DNA of 28,368 bases from an uncultured Faecalibacterium sp. (GTDB lineage Bacteria; Bacillota; Clostridia; Oscillospirales; Ruminococcaceae). Both the position numbers and the translations under genes were made by a program. The notes beneath the pieces were generated by a model. That model worked only from the letters and a program-made list of their open reading frames with translations. It ran no database searches and was not told where the DNA came from. Position 1 is the stretch's first letter. Every line of letters starts with the position of its first letter. The stretch spans positions 1 through 28,368 of the forward strand of contig CAKSZS010000031.1 in the NCBI GenBank assembly GCA_934525845.1. The letters are read 5' to 3'. Positions 21,486 through 28,368 of the stretch are shown one piece after another.

Positions 21486-22358
21486 ATGAAAAAGACTCTG
21501 GAACCCTATCAGCTGATCGAACGCAGCATCATCAAAAAGTACCGCAAGGAACTGTGGACGCCCTTCATCGTGGCTGTCAAGCGCTATGAGCTGGTGCAGG
21601 CCGGCGACCGCATCGCCGTGTGCATCTCCGGCGGCAAGGACTCCATGCTGATGGCCAAGCTCCTGCAGGAACTGCAGCGCCACAGCGATGTTCCGTTTGA
21701 ACTGGTGTTTCTGGTCATGGATCCCGGCTACAACGAGATCAACCGCCAGAAGATCGAATCCAACGCGGAGCTGCTGCACATCCCGGTGACCATTTTCGAG
21801 AGCAACATCTTTGCCGTGGCCAACAACACCGACAAGAACCCCTGCTACCTCTGCGCCCGGATGCGCCGCGGCCACCTGTACAGCAAGGCCAAGGAGCTGG
21901 GCTGCAACAAGATCGCGCTGGGGCATCACTTCAACGATGTGATCGAGACCACCGTCATGAGCATGTTCTACGGTTCCCAGCTGCAGGCCATGCCGCCCAA
22001 ACTGCACAGCACCAGCTTTCCCGGCATGACCCTCATCCGCCCGATGTACTGCATCCACGAAGAGGACATTCTGGCCTGGAAGCGCTACAACGAACTGGAA
22101 TTCATCCAGTGTGCCTGCCGTTTCACCGAAAACTGCACCATGTGCGACAACGGCGGCGGCGGTTCCAAGCGGCAGGAGGTCAAGACCTTGCTGCGCCGCC
22201 TGAAGCGGGACAATCCCAACATTGAAAACAGCATTTTCCGCAGCATCCATGCCGTGGCATTGGACACTATGCCCGGCTACAAGTCCGAGGGCATGGAGCA
22301 CAGCTTCCTGGAGCGGTTCAATGCCATGGAGGAAGCCGCTCAGGAACCGGCAGAATAA
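21486..22358 (+). CDS. TtcA/TtuA-like tRNA sulfurtransferase (PP-loop ATPase)
   Basis: A 290-residue cytosolic enzyme of the TtcA/TtuA family that activates a tRNA base with ATP and inserts sulfur. Seen: the PP-loop SGGKDS (48-53), the CxxC pair C120/C123 in NPCYLCARMRRG, GHHFNDVIETT (from about 146), and a cysteine-rich C-terminal segment (C209, C211, C217, C220). In TtcA three cysteines hold a catalytic Fe-S cluster; C120, C123 and C211 fit that role. E. coli TtcA makes 2-thiocytidine-32, but in Firmicutes the target of this homologue is less certain. GAGGT lies six bases upstream of the ATG, and the gene is co-transcribed with a cysteine desulfurase. Confidence 0.88.
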   Translation: MKKTLEPYQLIERSIIKKYRKELWTPFIVAVKRYELVQAGDRIAVCISGGKDSMLMAKLLQELQRHSDVPFELVFLVMDPGYNEINRQKIESNAELLHIPVTIFESNIFAVANNTDKNPCYLCARMRRGHLYSKAKELGCNKIALGHHFNDVIETTVMSMFYGSQLQAMPPKLHSTSFPGMTLIRPMYCIHEEDILAWKRYNELEFIQCACRFTENCTMCDNGGGGSKRQEVKTLLRRLKRDNPNIENSIFRSIHAVALDTMPGYKSEGMEHSFLERFNAMEEAAQEPAE

Positions 22359-22426
22359 ACGGTCCTGAGGCTTGCAGCGCGAAATAAGGTACCGCACACA
22401 GCTTCACTCCTTGTAGATTTTTTAAG

Positions 22427-22470
22427 AAAGCCGCGATTTTCCGTTCATTTCCGAAAATCGCGGCTTTTTT
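22427..22470 (+). terminator. Terminator of the desulfurase-ttcA operon
   Basis: Perfect 15-base stem AAAGCCGCGATTTTC and complement (22427-22441, 22453-22467) with an 11-base loop and a T6 run. The next 95 bases up to 22565 hold only a weak inverted pair AGCGGAGG / CCTCCGCT. Confidence 0.9.
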
Positions 22471-22565
22471 CTGGGCAGCGGAGGTCTGTGGAAATAAACC
22501 GGATCCTCACGTTTCTGGGTTCCTCCGCTCCCTGAAGATCCCAGAGCAGGAAGCATCGGCCCATG

Positions 22566-22612
22566 AAAAATCCCGCTTTCCGTAGAATGTTCTTCCGGAA
22601 AGCGGGATTTTA
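22566..22612 (-). terminator. Terminator of guaA
   Basis: Stem AAAATCCCGCTTTCCG and complement with a 13-base loop. On the minus strand it is followed by a T5 run. It may act in both directions. Confidence 0.88.
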
Positions 22613-22654
22613 TGATGTCACATTTTCTGTTTTTAACGAATCGACGTCAAATTC

Positions 22655-24205
22655 TCACTCCAATTCGATGGTTGCCGGCGGTTTGCCGGTGCAGTCGTAG
22701 AAGACGCGATTGACGTGCTTGACTTCGTTGACGATACGGCTGGTGACGGTGCCCAGAACATCCCAGGGCATATCATAGCTTTCTGCGGTCATGAAGTCCG
22801 TGGTGGTCACGGCACGCAGTGCCACTGCGTAATCATAGGTGCGCTCATCGCCCATAACGCCCACGCTGTGCATATTGGTCAGTGCCGCGTAATACTGGCT
22901 GATCTTCTTGTCCAGACCAGCCTTGGCGATCTCCTCACGCCAGATCGCGTCTGCATCCTGCACGATGGCGACCTTCTCCGGGGTCACCTCGCCGATGATG
23001 CGGATGCCCAGACCCGGGCCGGGGAACGGCTGACGGCTGACCAGATATTCCGGCAGGCCCAGCTCACGGCCAGCCTGACGGACTTCGTCCTTGAACAGGT
23101 TGCGCAGCGGCTCCACCAGCTCTTTGAACTTCACCTGCTTCGGCAGACCACCCACGTTGTGATGGCTCTTGATGGTCGTGGATTCGCCGCCCAGACCGCT
23201 CTCGACCACGTCGGGGTAGATGGTGCCCTGTGCCAGGAAGTCCACCGTGCCGATCTTCTGCGCTTCTTCCTCAAAGACACGGATGAACTCCGCACCGATG
23301 ATCTTGCGCTTTGCCTCCGGCTCCGTGACGCCGGCCAGCTTCTGGAAATAACGGTCGCGGGCATCCACGCAGATGAAATTGATGTCAAAGCCGTTGGCAT
23401 TGCCGGGGCCAAACACCGAGCAGACCTCTTCCTTCTCGTTCTTACGCAGCAGACCATGATCCACAAACACGCAGGTCAGCTGCTTGCCGATGGCCTTGGC
23501 CAGCATAGCGGCCAGCACCGAGGAATCCACGCCGCCGGACAGGGCGCACAGCACCTTACCGTCGCCGATGCGCTCCCGCAGAGCCTTGATATTGTTTTCC
23601 ACGAAAGAGTCCATCTTCCAGTCGCCGGTGCAGCCACAGACGTTGTACACAAAATTGCGCAGCATCTTCTTGCCCTCGGCGGTGTGCAGCACTTCCGGAT
23701 GGAACTGGACTGCATACAGACCCTTCTCCGCATTTTCCGCTGCTGCCACCGGGCAGTTGACCGTGTGAGCGGTGATCTTGAAGCCAGGTGCCGCCTGTTC
23801 AATGTAATCGTTGTGGCTCATCCAGCAGATGGTGGACGGCTGTACGTCGGTGAACATCTTGCTGGCATTGTCCACAAAGACTTCCGTCTTGCCGTACTCG
23901 CGCTCCGGGGCGCGGCAGACATGGCCGCCCAGCAGATGCATCATCAACTGGCTGCCGTAGCAGATGCCCAGCACCGGCACGCCCCAGTTGAAGATCTCGG
24001 GGTCGATCGTGGGGGAATCCTCCAGATAAACGCTGTTGGGGCCGCCGGTAAAAATGATGCCCTTGGGATTCTTTGCCTTGATGACCGACAGGTCGGTTTT
24101 ATAGGAATAGATTTCACAGTAGACATTGTTCTCGCGGACGCGGCGCGCGATCAGCTGATTGTACTGGCCGCCAAAGTCCAGCACGATGACAGTTTCATGC
24201 TGCAT
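22655..24205 (-). CDS. guaA: GMP synthase (glutamine-hydrolysing)
   Basis: A 516-residue two-domain enzyme converting XMP to GMP with ATP and glutamine. The N-terminal class I glutaminase has the catalytic triad C82 (GICYGSQ), H169 and E171 (FHPEV). The ATP-pyrophosphatase domain has the PP-loop SGGVDSS (223-229). The C-terminal dimerisation domain ends with CTGKPPATIELE, the invariant GuaA terminus. Length is standard. The ATG at 24203-24205 follows AAGGGAGGAGAACATC; the in-frame ATG at 24265 lies upstream of the predicted -10. The leader is only about 40 bases, so no riboswitch is present. Confidence 0.97.
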   Translation of the reverse strand: MQHETVIVLDFGGQYNQLIARRVRENNVYCEIYSYKTDLSVIKAKNPKGIIFTGGPNSVYLEDSPTIDPEIFNWGVPVLGICYGSQLMMHLLGGHVCRAPEREYGKTEVFVDNASKMFTDVQPSTICWMSHNDYIEQAAPGFKITAHTVNCPVAAAENAEKGLYAVQFHPEVLHTAEGKKMLRNFVYNVCGCTGDWKMDSFVENNIKALRERIGDGKVLCALSGGVDSSVLAAMLAKAIGKQLTCVFVDHGLLRKNEKEEVCSVFGPGNANGFDINFICVDARDRYFQKLAGVTEPEAKRKIIGAEFIRVFEEEAQKIGTVDFLAQGTIYPDVVESGLGGESTTIKSHHNVGGLPKQVKFKELVEPLRNLFKDEVRQAGRELGLPEYLVSRQPFPGPGLGIRIIGEVTPEKVAIVQDADAIWREEIAKAGLDKKISQYYAALTNMHSVGVMGDERTYDYAVALRAVTTTDFMTAESYDMPWDVLGTVTSRIVNEVKHVNRVFYDCTGKPPATIELE

Positions 24206-24253
24206 GATGTTCTCCTCCCTTTTCCATTCAGTGTGTATTCTACAGATACTATT

Positions 24254-24259
24254 AGTATA
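24254..24259 (-). promoter_or_regulatory. Extended -10 promoter of guaA
   Basis: Minus strand TATACT preceded by TGC, about 50 bases before the ATG. No convincing -35 hexamer is visible. Confidence 0.5.
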
Positions 24260-24306
24260 GCACATCTCACAAGGAAAAGCGATATCCTTTGTGAATTTTC
24301 CCGGAT

Positions 24307-25536
24307 TTACTTTTTCCAGGGCAGTTCCCCCTCCGGCGCCTTGAAATTGTACACCGGCTTGATCACTTCCAGGATCTCGACCGTTTCTCCGATCACATCC
24401 AGAATGTCGTTCAGCGGTTTATAGGCCATCGGGGCTTCATCAATGGTCTCCTCGCTGATGGATGTCGTATAGATCCCTTTCATGGCGTCCTGGTATTCGG
24501 TCATGGTCAGCTGACGCTTTGCCTGCGCCCGCGACATCACCCGCCCCGCACCGTGCGGCGCAGAATAGTTCCACTCCGGATTGCCCCTGCCCCTTGCAAG
24601 TACCGAGCCATCACGCATATTCAGCGGGATCAGAACCTTTTCCCCTGTATGCGCCGCGATCGCGCCTTTGCGCAGGATCATTTCCTGTGTATCGATGTAG
24701 TTGTGGATCGTATGAAACACCCCATCCGCTTCCAACCCTGCACGGTGAAGGATATACTCTGCCATCCTTTCCCGGTTCCGGCGTGCAAAGCGCTGACACA
24801 GCTCCACGTCATGCAGATAATTCTGCAGCGGGACTCCGGACAGCCAGCAAAGGTCTTCCGGTATCGTTGTTTCGCGGGCCTGATACGCGGCTTCCAGCGT
24901 CTTCAGCGCCGTCTGAATTTCTCCGCTGCGTCCCGTTTCGCGATACGTTTGGATCAGCTCCTGCCGCCGCGCCGGCAGATCATCGGTGCCTTTTCGCTGC
25001 CGCACCGCGTATTGCTGGTACAGCTCTGCCGTCTGCTTTCCAAGATTTCTGCTTCCGGAATGGATCACCAGATAATAGCTTCCATCCTCAGCGCGATCCA
25101 CTTCAATAAAATGGTTGCCCCCGCCCAGCGTTCCCAGTGAGCATTTCAGCCAGTTCCGATTTTTCAGGTCTCCAAAGCAGCGCAATTCTTCCAGCGGGAA
25201 TTCTTCCACCGGGCTTTCCCAGACATTCATTCCCGAGGGGATCTCATGACAGGCTGCATCGATTTTTTCAAGATCCAGCGCCGTATTGTTCAGTTTCACG
25301 GTGTACATCCCGCATCCGATGTCCACGCCCACGATATTCGGGCAGACTTTGTCCTTCACCGTCATGGTCGTTCCGATCGTACAGCCTTTTCCTGCATGAA
25401 CGTCGGGCATGATCCGCACCTTTGCTCCTTCCGTCAGCGCATAATCGCACATCCGCCGAATCTGTTCTGCCGCTTTTTCATCGAGCGTCTTGGCATAGCA
25501 GCGGGCTGTACTCACTTTTCCATGTATCTCGATCAT
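24307..25536 (-). CDS. rtcB: RNA-splicing ligase RtcB
   Basis: A 409-residue GTP- and Mn2+-dependent RNA ligase that joins 2',3'-cyclic phosphate or 3'-phosphate ends to 5'-OH ends. Seen: RIMPDVHAGKGCTIGTT, the metal site VGVDIGCGM (D72, C75), GTLGGGNHFIEV, and the guanylated histidine in SAPHGAGRVMSR (H328). Length is normal for the bacterial form. The ATG at 25534-25536 follows AAGGAGGTGGCTGGA. It is the last gene of an operon with a GyrI-like and an MmcQ/YjbR gene. No archease is adjacent. In bacteria RtcB serves RNA repair after ribotoxin or stress damage. The palindromic promoter of this operon suggests that expression is inducible. Confidence 0.95.
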   Translation of the reverse strand: MIEIHGKVSTARCYAKTLDEKAAEQIRRMCDYALTEGAKVRIMPDVHAGKGCTIGTTMTVKDKVCPNIVGVDIGCGMYTVKLNNTALDLEKIDAACHEIPSGMNVWESPVEEFPLEELRCFGDLKNRNWLKCSLGTLGGGNHFIEVDRAEDGSYYLVIHSGSRNLGKQTAELYQQYAVRQRKGTDDLPARRQELIQTYRETGRSGEIQTALKTLEAAYQARETTIPEDLCWLSGVPLQNYLHDVELCQRFARRNRERMAEYILHRAGLEADGVFHTIHNYIDTQEMILRKGAIAAHTGEKVLIPLNMRDGSVLARGRGNPEWNYSAPHGAGRVMSRAQAKRQLTMTEYQDAMKGIYTTSISEETIDEAPMAYKPLNDILDVIGETVEILEVIKPVYNFKAPEGELPWKK

Positions 25537-25562
25537 TCCAGCCACCTCCTTCATTCCGAATC

Positions 25563-26207
25563 TTATTTTGTTTCCTCTTTTTTCCGCACCGGGTGCCGCA
25601 GGACCGTCTTCCGCTTTTCAGGTGCCGTGCGGCGCGGGTCGCTCAGATAGATCTCATGATGCAACCGTTCCTCGGAAAAATCCAGTGCATAGCCCTGCTC
25701 TTCTGCAAAGGCATCCATCCGTGCCAATGTCGCCGGCTCCGAATCATAGGAACCGACGTGCATACACTGCACACACGCCCCCTCATCGTAGCGTCGGTAT
25801 TCTGCTTTGGAAAAGTCTTTCTTCTTTTTGGCCGCTGCCTCCTGTACCGCCCAGTCAAATTCCTCCCGTGTGACAAACTCCGGCAGACGGATCATGGACG
25901 TCCATTCAAACGTTTCCTTATGGGCGTAATCCACCCCCTCCGTGCCCTGTTGGCACCACAGACCTTCCAGCGGCGGAACCACATACTCAAAATAGCCTCT
26001 TATTTTATGGCTGCCCTTATAACTCATCTTAATGGTAAATGCAACGCCATACAGGAGTTCCAGTGCTGCCTGATATTCCCCTGCCGGGTCGTTTGGGTCG
26101 CCTTTTCCGTGCACTGCCGCAAAATTCATAGGCGGCACCATAACCAGCTGCGGCTTTTGAGGCGGAAGGTAAAATTCCTTATACTCTTTTTTATAATCAA
26201 ACGGCAT
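25563..26207 (-). CDS. GyrI-like small-molecule-binding domain protein
   Basis: A 214-residue soluble protein of the GyrI-like family (MPFDYKKEYKEFYLPPQKPQ, then LVMVPPMNFAAVHGKGDPND). The family has the SHS2/GyrI ligand-binding fold found in MerR-family regulators and in some stand-alone hydrolase-like proteins; a tryptophan- and glutamate-containing cleft is usual. This member has no DNA-binding domain, so it is not itself a MerR regulator. The ATG at 26205-26207 overlaps the end of the MmcQ/YjbR gene by 11 bases, with AAAGGAGAGCGG as binding site, and rtcB starts 26 bases after its stop. Function unknown; binding or breakdown of a cationic or hydrophobic compound is possible. Confidence 0.82.
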   Translation of the reverse strand: MPFDYKKEYKEFYLPPQKPQLVMVPPMNFAAVHGKGDPNDPAGEYQAALELLYGVAFTIKMSYKGSHKIRGYFEYVVPPLEGLWCQQGTEGVDYAHKETFEWTSMIRLPEFVTREEFDWAVQEAAAKKKKDFSKAEYRRYDEGACVQCMHVGSYDSEPATLARMDAFAEEQGYALDFSEERLHHEIYLSDPRRTAPEKRKTVLRHPVRKKEETK

Positions 26208-26580
26208 CGCTCCGCTCTCCTTTCAGCAATTCCTTCTGCTTCTTTTTGCTGAAACTGCCCAGCACCAGCCGATACGACTTTTCCAGCATCTCGCGCAGCA
26301 GGTCATCCGGCACCATTCCGTCTGCCCGGATGGAGTTCCAATGTACCTTATTCATGTAGTAGCCCGGAAGGATATCCGTATACTGCTGCCGCAGGAATTC
26401 GCCCTCTTCCGGGGCCAGTTTCAAGGTAATGTACACCGCTTTTCCGGTAGCGTCATCCAAGCAGATGGCTGCAAACAGTTTGTCCCCGATCTTGTAGCGG
26501 ATCCAGTTCCACTCCGCCTGCAGGTCTTTTATAACAGCGGGTTTTGCCAGCAGCTCCCGGTCGATCCAATCGTATTTCAT
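26197..26580 (-). CDS. MmcQ/YjbR family protein
   Basis: A 127-residue protein of the MmcQ/YjbR family: WNWIRYKIGDKLFAAICLDD, then AVYITLKLAPEEGEFLRQQY, and GYYMNKVHWNSIRADG, the most conserved stretch. The fold resembles the CyaY-like DNA-binding superfamily, but the molecular role is unknown. The ATG at 26578-26580 follows GGAGGATGCTGCG; the longer frame to 26736 runs through the promoter and a terminator and is rejected. It is the first gene of the three-gene operon mmcQ, gyrI-like, rtcB. Confidence 0.85.
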   Translation of the reverse strand: MKYDWIDRELLAKPAVIKDLQAEWNWIRYKIGDKLFAAICLDDATGKAVYITLKLAPEEGEFLRQQYTDILPGYYMNKVHWNSIRADGMVPDDLLREMLEKSYRLVLGSFSKKKQKELLKGERSDAV

Positions 26581-26623
26581 CGCAGCATCCTCCATTGTCC
26601 AACAGCCTGGATCTTCTGAGTCC

Positions 26624-26652
26624 AGTATACCAGAACAACTATATTTTGTAAA
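26624..26652 (-). promoter_or_regulatory. Promoter of the mmcQ-gyrI-rtcB operon
   Basis: Minus strand TTTACA (26647-26652), 17-base spacer ending TGG, TATACT (26624-26629). Confidence 0.8.
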
Positions 26653-26667
26653 CCATAAAGTTGTTCT
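26632..26667. promoter_or_regulatory. 9+9 base inverted repeat over the -35 region
   Basis: AGAACAACT (26632-26640, in the -10/-35 spacer) and its exact complement AGTTGTTCT (26659-26667, upstream of -35) enclose 18 bases that contain the -35 hexamer. Probable operator for a dimeric regulator that is not encoded nearby. Confidence 0.65.
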
Positions 26668-26674
26668 TCCTGCA

Positions 26675-26706
26675 ATAAAAAATCCCCTGCCCCGTTCGGG
26701 CAGAGG
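26675..26706 (-). terminator. Second tandem terminator after tuf
   Basis: Minus strand stem CCTCTGCCC / GGGCAGGGG (one G-T pair) followed by ATTTTTTATTG. It also shields the mmcQ promoter from tuf transcription. Confidence 0.8.
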
Positions 26707-26726
26707 ACTCTGCAAAAACAAAAAGA

Positions 26727-26757
26727 GCGTTCCCACTCTCCGGAATGGGAACGCCCT
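26727..26757 (-). terminator. First tandem terminator after tuf
   Basis: Perfect arms GCGTTCCCA and TGGGAACGC with a 10-base loop; on the minus strand followed by TCTTTTTGTTTTTGC. Confidence 0.88.
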
Positions 26758-26804
26758 TTGTAAAGTTTAACCTTTTGCCTCAGGACAGGCGCGAAGGGTC
26801 AAAA

Positions 26805-28010
26805 TCACTCAATGATCTTGCCAACAACGCCGGAACCAACGGTACGGCCACCCTCACGGATAGCGAAACGCAGGCCCTCTTCCATAGCAACGGGGGTCAG
26901 CAGCTCAACGTGCATCATGACGTTATCGCCGGGCATGCACATCTCGGTGCCTTCGGGCAGGGTGATGATGCCGGTCACGTCAGTGGTACGGAAGTAGAAC
27001 TGAGGACGATAGTTGGAGAAGAAGGGAGTGTGACGGCCGCCTTCGTCCTTGGTCAGAACGTAGACCTGAGACTCGAAGACCTTGTGGGGATGCACAGAAC
27101 CGGGCTTAGCCAGAACCTGGCCACGCTCGATCTGGGTACGATCAACACCACGCAGCAGAGCGCCGATGTTATCGCCAGCCTCAGCGAAGTCCAGAGACTT
27201 ACGGAACATCTCCAGACCGGTGATGGTGGTGCTCAGACGATCGGGCTTGATGCCGACGATCTCCATAGCATCGCCAACCTTGGCAATACCACGCTCAACA
27301 CGACCGGTTGCAACGGTACCACGGCCAGAAATGGTCATGACGTCCTCGATGGGCATCAGGAAGGGCTTGTCTTCCTCACGATCGGGGTTGGGGATATAGC
27401 TGTCGACAGCGTCCATCAGCTCCTTGATGCAAGCATACTCGGGAGCCTCGGGATCGGTGGAGGTGGACTCCAGAGCCTTCAGAGCGGAACCACGAATGAT
27501 CGGGGTGTCATCGCCGGGGAAGTCGTACTCGGTCAGCAGCTCACGGATCTCCATCTCGACCAGATCCAGCAGCTCTTCGTCGTCGACCATATCGCACTTG
27601 TTCATGAACACAACGATATAGGGCACGCCGACCTGACGAGCCAGCAGGATGTGCTCACGGGTCTGGGGCATGGGACCATCGGTAGCAGCAACGACCAGGA
27701 TAGCGCCGTCCATCTGAGCAGCACCAGTGATCATGTTCTTGACGTAGTCAGCATGGCCCGGGCAGTCAACGTGAGCATAGTGACGAGCGTCGGTCTGATA
27801 CTCAACGTGAGCGGAGTTGATCGTGATACCACGAGCACGCTCTTCGGGAGCCTTATCGATGTTGGCATAGTCCATGAACTCTGCGTCACCCTTCAGTGCC
27901 AGGTACTTGGTGATAGCAGCGGTCAGAGTGGTCTTGCCGTGGTCAACGTGACCGATGGTGCCGATGTTAACATGCGGCTTAGAACGGTCGAACTTTGCCT
28001 TTTCAGCCAT
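26805..28010 (-). CDS. tuf: Elongation factor Tu
   Basis: A 401-residue GTPase that delivers aminoacyl-tRNA to the ribosomal A site. Seen: N-terminal MAEKAKFDRSKPHVNIGTIG, G1 GHVDHGKT, the switch I RGITINSAHVEY, G3 DCPGHADYVKNMITG, G4 NKCD, and the C-terminal EGGRTVGSGVVGKIIE. Length is about standard with a small insert. AAGGGAGGATATTCC precedes the ATG at 28008-28010. It follows fusA as in the str operon but 184 bases away, with its own promoter (28087-28115), so it can be expressed separately. Two tandem terminators end it. Confidence 0.99.
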   Translation of the reverse strand: MAEKAKFDRSKPHVNIGTIGHVDHGKTTLTAAITKYLALKGDAEFMDYANIDKAPEERARGITINSAHVEYQTDARHYAHVDCPGHADYVKNMITGAAQMDGAILVVAATDGPMPQTREHILLARQVGVPYIVVFMNKCDMVDDEELLDLVEMEIRELLTEYDFPGDDTPIIRGSALKALESTSTDPEAPEYACIKELMDAVDSYIPNPDREEDKPFLMPIEDVMTISGRGTVATGRVERGIAKVGDAMEIVGIKPDRLSTTITGLEMFRKSLDFAEAGDNIGALLRGVDRTQIERGQVLAKPGSVHPHKVFESQVYVLTKDEGGRHTPFFSNYRPQFYFRTTDVTGIITLPEGTEMCMPGDNVMMHVELLTPVAMEEGLRFAIREGGRTVGSGVVGKIIE

Positions 28011-28086
28011 TGGAATATCCTCCCTTAATTTAGGTTTTGATATTGGTTACAACAACCCTGCAAATACAAGATTGCACTGCAAGGCT

Positions 28087-28115
28087 ATTCTACTAGATTT
28101 CTCCTGTAAAATCAA
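28087..28115 (-). promoter_or_regulatory. Internal promoter of tuf
   Basis: Minus strand TTGATT (28110-28115), 17-base spacer, TAGAAT (28087-28092). It overlaps the hairpin at 28102-28129. Confidence 0.6.
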
Positions 28116-28164
28116 GTGCTTTTACAGGAAATTTTGCCGGAGTTTACACTACCCCGGCAAAATT
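28102..28164 (-). terminator. Two consecutive hairpins between fusA and tuf
   Basis: First AATTTTGCCGG / CCGGCAAAATT (28130-28164), then TCCTGTAAAA / TTTTACAGGA (28102-28129). T-runs are short, so they may partially terminate or process the fusA-tuf transcript. Confidence 0.5.
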
Positions 28165-28194
28165 CTCTTCGCTTTTCAGCTATAAATCCTGAAT

Positions 28195-28368
28195 TTAGCC
28201 CTTTGCGCGGCCGGCGATGATGCCGTCAGCAATGTTCTTGGGCACCGGCTCGTAGTGAGACGGCTCCATGACATACTGGCCACGGCCCTGGGTCTTGGAA
28301 CGCAGGTCGGTAGCGTAGCCGAACATCTGAGCCAGAGGCACAAATGCGTTGACACGCTGGGTACCGGC
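28195..28368 (-). CDS. fusA: Elongation factor G (partial, C-terminus)
   Basis: Only the last 57 codons and the stop are in the window; the gene continues beyond the right edge. The visible end, VNAFVPLAQMFGYATDLRS, followed by KTQGRGQYVMEPSHYEPVP and an IIAGRAKG terminus, is domain V of EF-G, the translocation GTPase. Its place directly upstream of tuf matches the str operon order. Confidence 0.97.
   Translation of the reverse strand, partial: AGTQRVNAFVPLAQMFGYATDLRSKTQGRGQYVMEPSHYEPVPKNIADGIIAGRAKG

Noticed and set aside
24206..24260. Purine riboswitch upstream of guaA
   Set aside because: The predicted leader is only about 40 bases, too short for an aptamer.
22715..24424. 569-codon plus-strand frame antisense to guaA
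   Set aside because: Shadow of guaA; runs into the next gene and has no motif.
10536..25536. RtcB as repair arm of the HEPN-type system
   Set aside because: Attractive in function, but seven independent genes with their own promoters lie between them, and rtcB has its own operon and operator. There is no evidence of linkage.
26745..28028. 427-codon plus-strand frame antisense to tuf
   Set aside because: Shadow of a highly biased, strongly expressed gene; starts inside the tuf terminator.
1..28368. CRISPR arrays, tRNA genes, insertion sequences, attachment sites
   Set aside because: I looked for spaced direct repeats, cloverleaf-like sequences, transposase or integrase motifs and flanking duplications and saw none.

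Overview
The window looks like a chromosomal segment of a fairly GC-rich, low-GC-lineage Firmicute of the gut Oscillospirales/Ruminococcaceae type (Faecalibacterium, Gemmiger or Subdoligranulum-like). The grounds are AGGAGG ribosome binding sites, consensus sigma-A promoters, a YlmC/YmxH sporulation-type PRC-barrel protein, DUF1540, an LTA-synthase-like enzyme, a reverse-order rubrerythrin and a pyrB-pyrI pair. The genus is an inference from gene content; no phylogenetic marker was compared. No tRNA, rRNA, CRISPR array, insertion sequence or prophage gene was seen.

Layout, left to right. 1-2750: start of rpsB with a structured leader, an LTA-synthase-like enzyme, and ylmC, all on the minus strand. 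2878-5818: a HAD phosphatase (+), then a minus-strand group of DUF1540 protein, YgbA-like protein, a doubtful small membrane ORF, a flavodoxin and a DUF1624 membrane protein. The flavodoxin-ygbA part carries three copies of a GTTAG-N6-CTAAC palindrome in its leaders. 6086-8127: a MATE transporter (+) and a GNAT acetyltransferase (-), separated by a hairpin-rich 123-base element. 8304-10454: a GntR/UTRA regulator, pyrB and pyrI as a tight plus-strand operon.

10536-17454: a two-gene minus-strand operon. It encodes a 1960-residue protein with a duplicated N-terminal barrel, long helical repeats and a C-terminal P-loop ATPase plus winged helix. The second gene encodes a 353-residue protein ending in an RNxxxH motif like that of HEPN RNases. 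I cannot assign this pair to a named system. It is the best candidate in the window for an undescribed (possibly defence or RNA-surveillance) system.

17771-22358: reverse rubrerythrin with a repeated operator in its promoter; a uracil permease whose leader contains a 23-codon ORF running into an intrinsic terminator (pyrBI-like attenuation); and, divergently, a cysteine desulfurase with a TtcA-like tRNA thiolase. 22655-28368: guaA, an operon of mmcQ/yjbR, a GyrI-like gene and rtcB under a palindromic promoter, then tuf and the 3' end of fusA. Pyrimidine supply (pyrBI, uraA), iron/oxidative stress (flavodoxin, YgbA, rubrerythrin), tRNA sulfuration and translation are the recurring themes.
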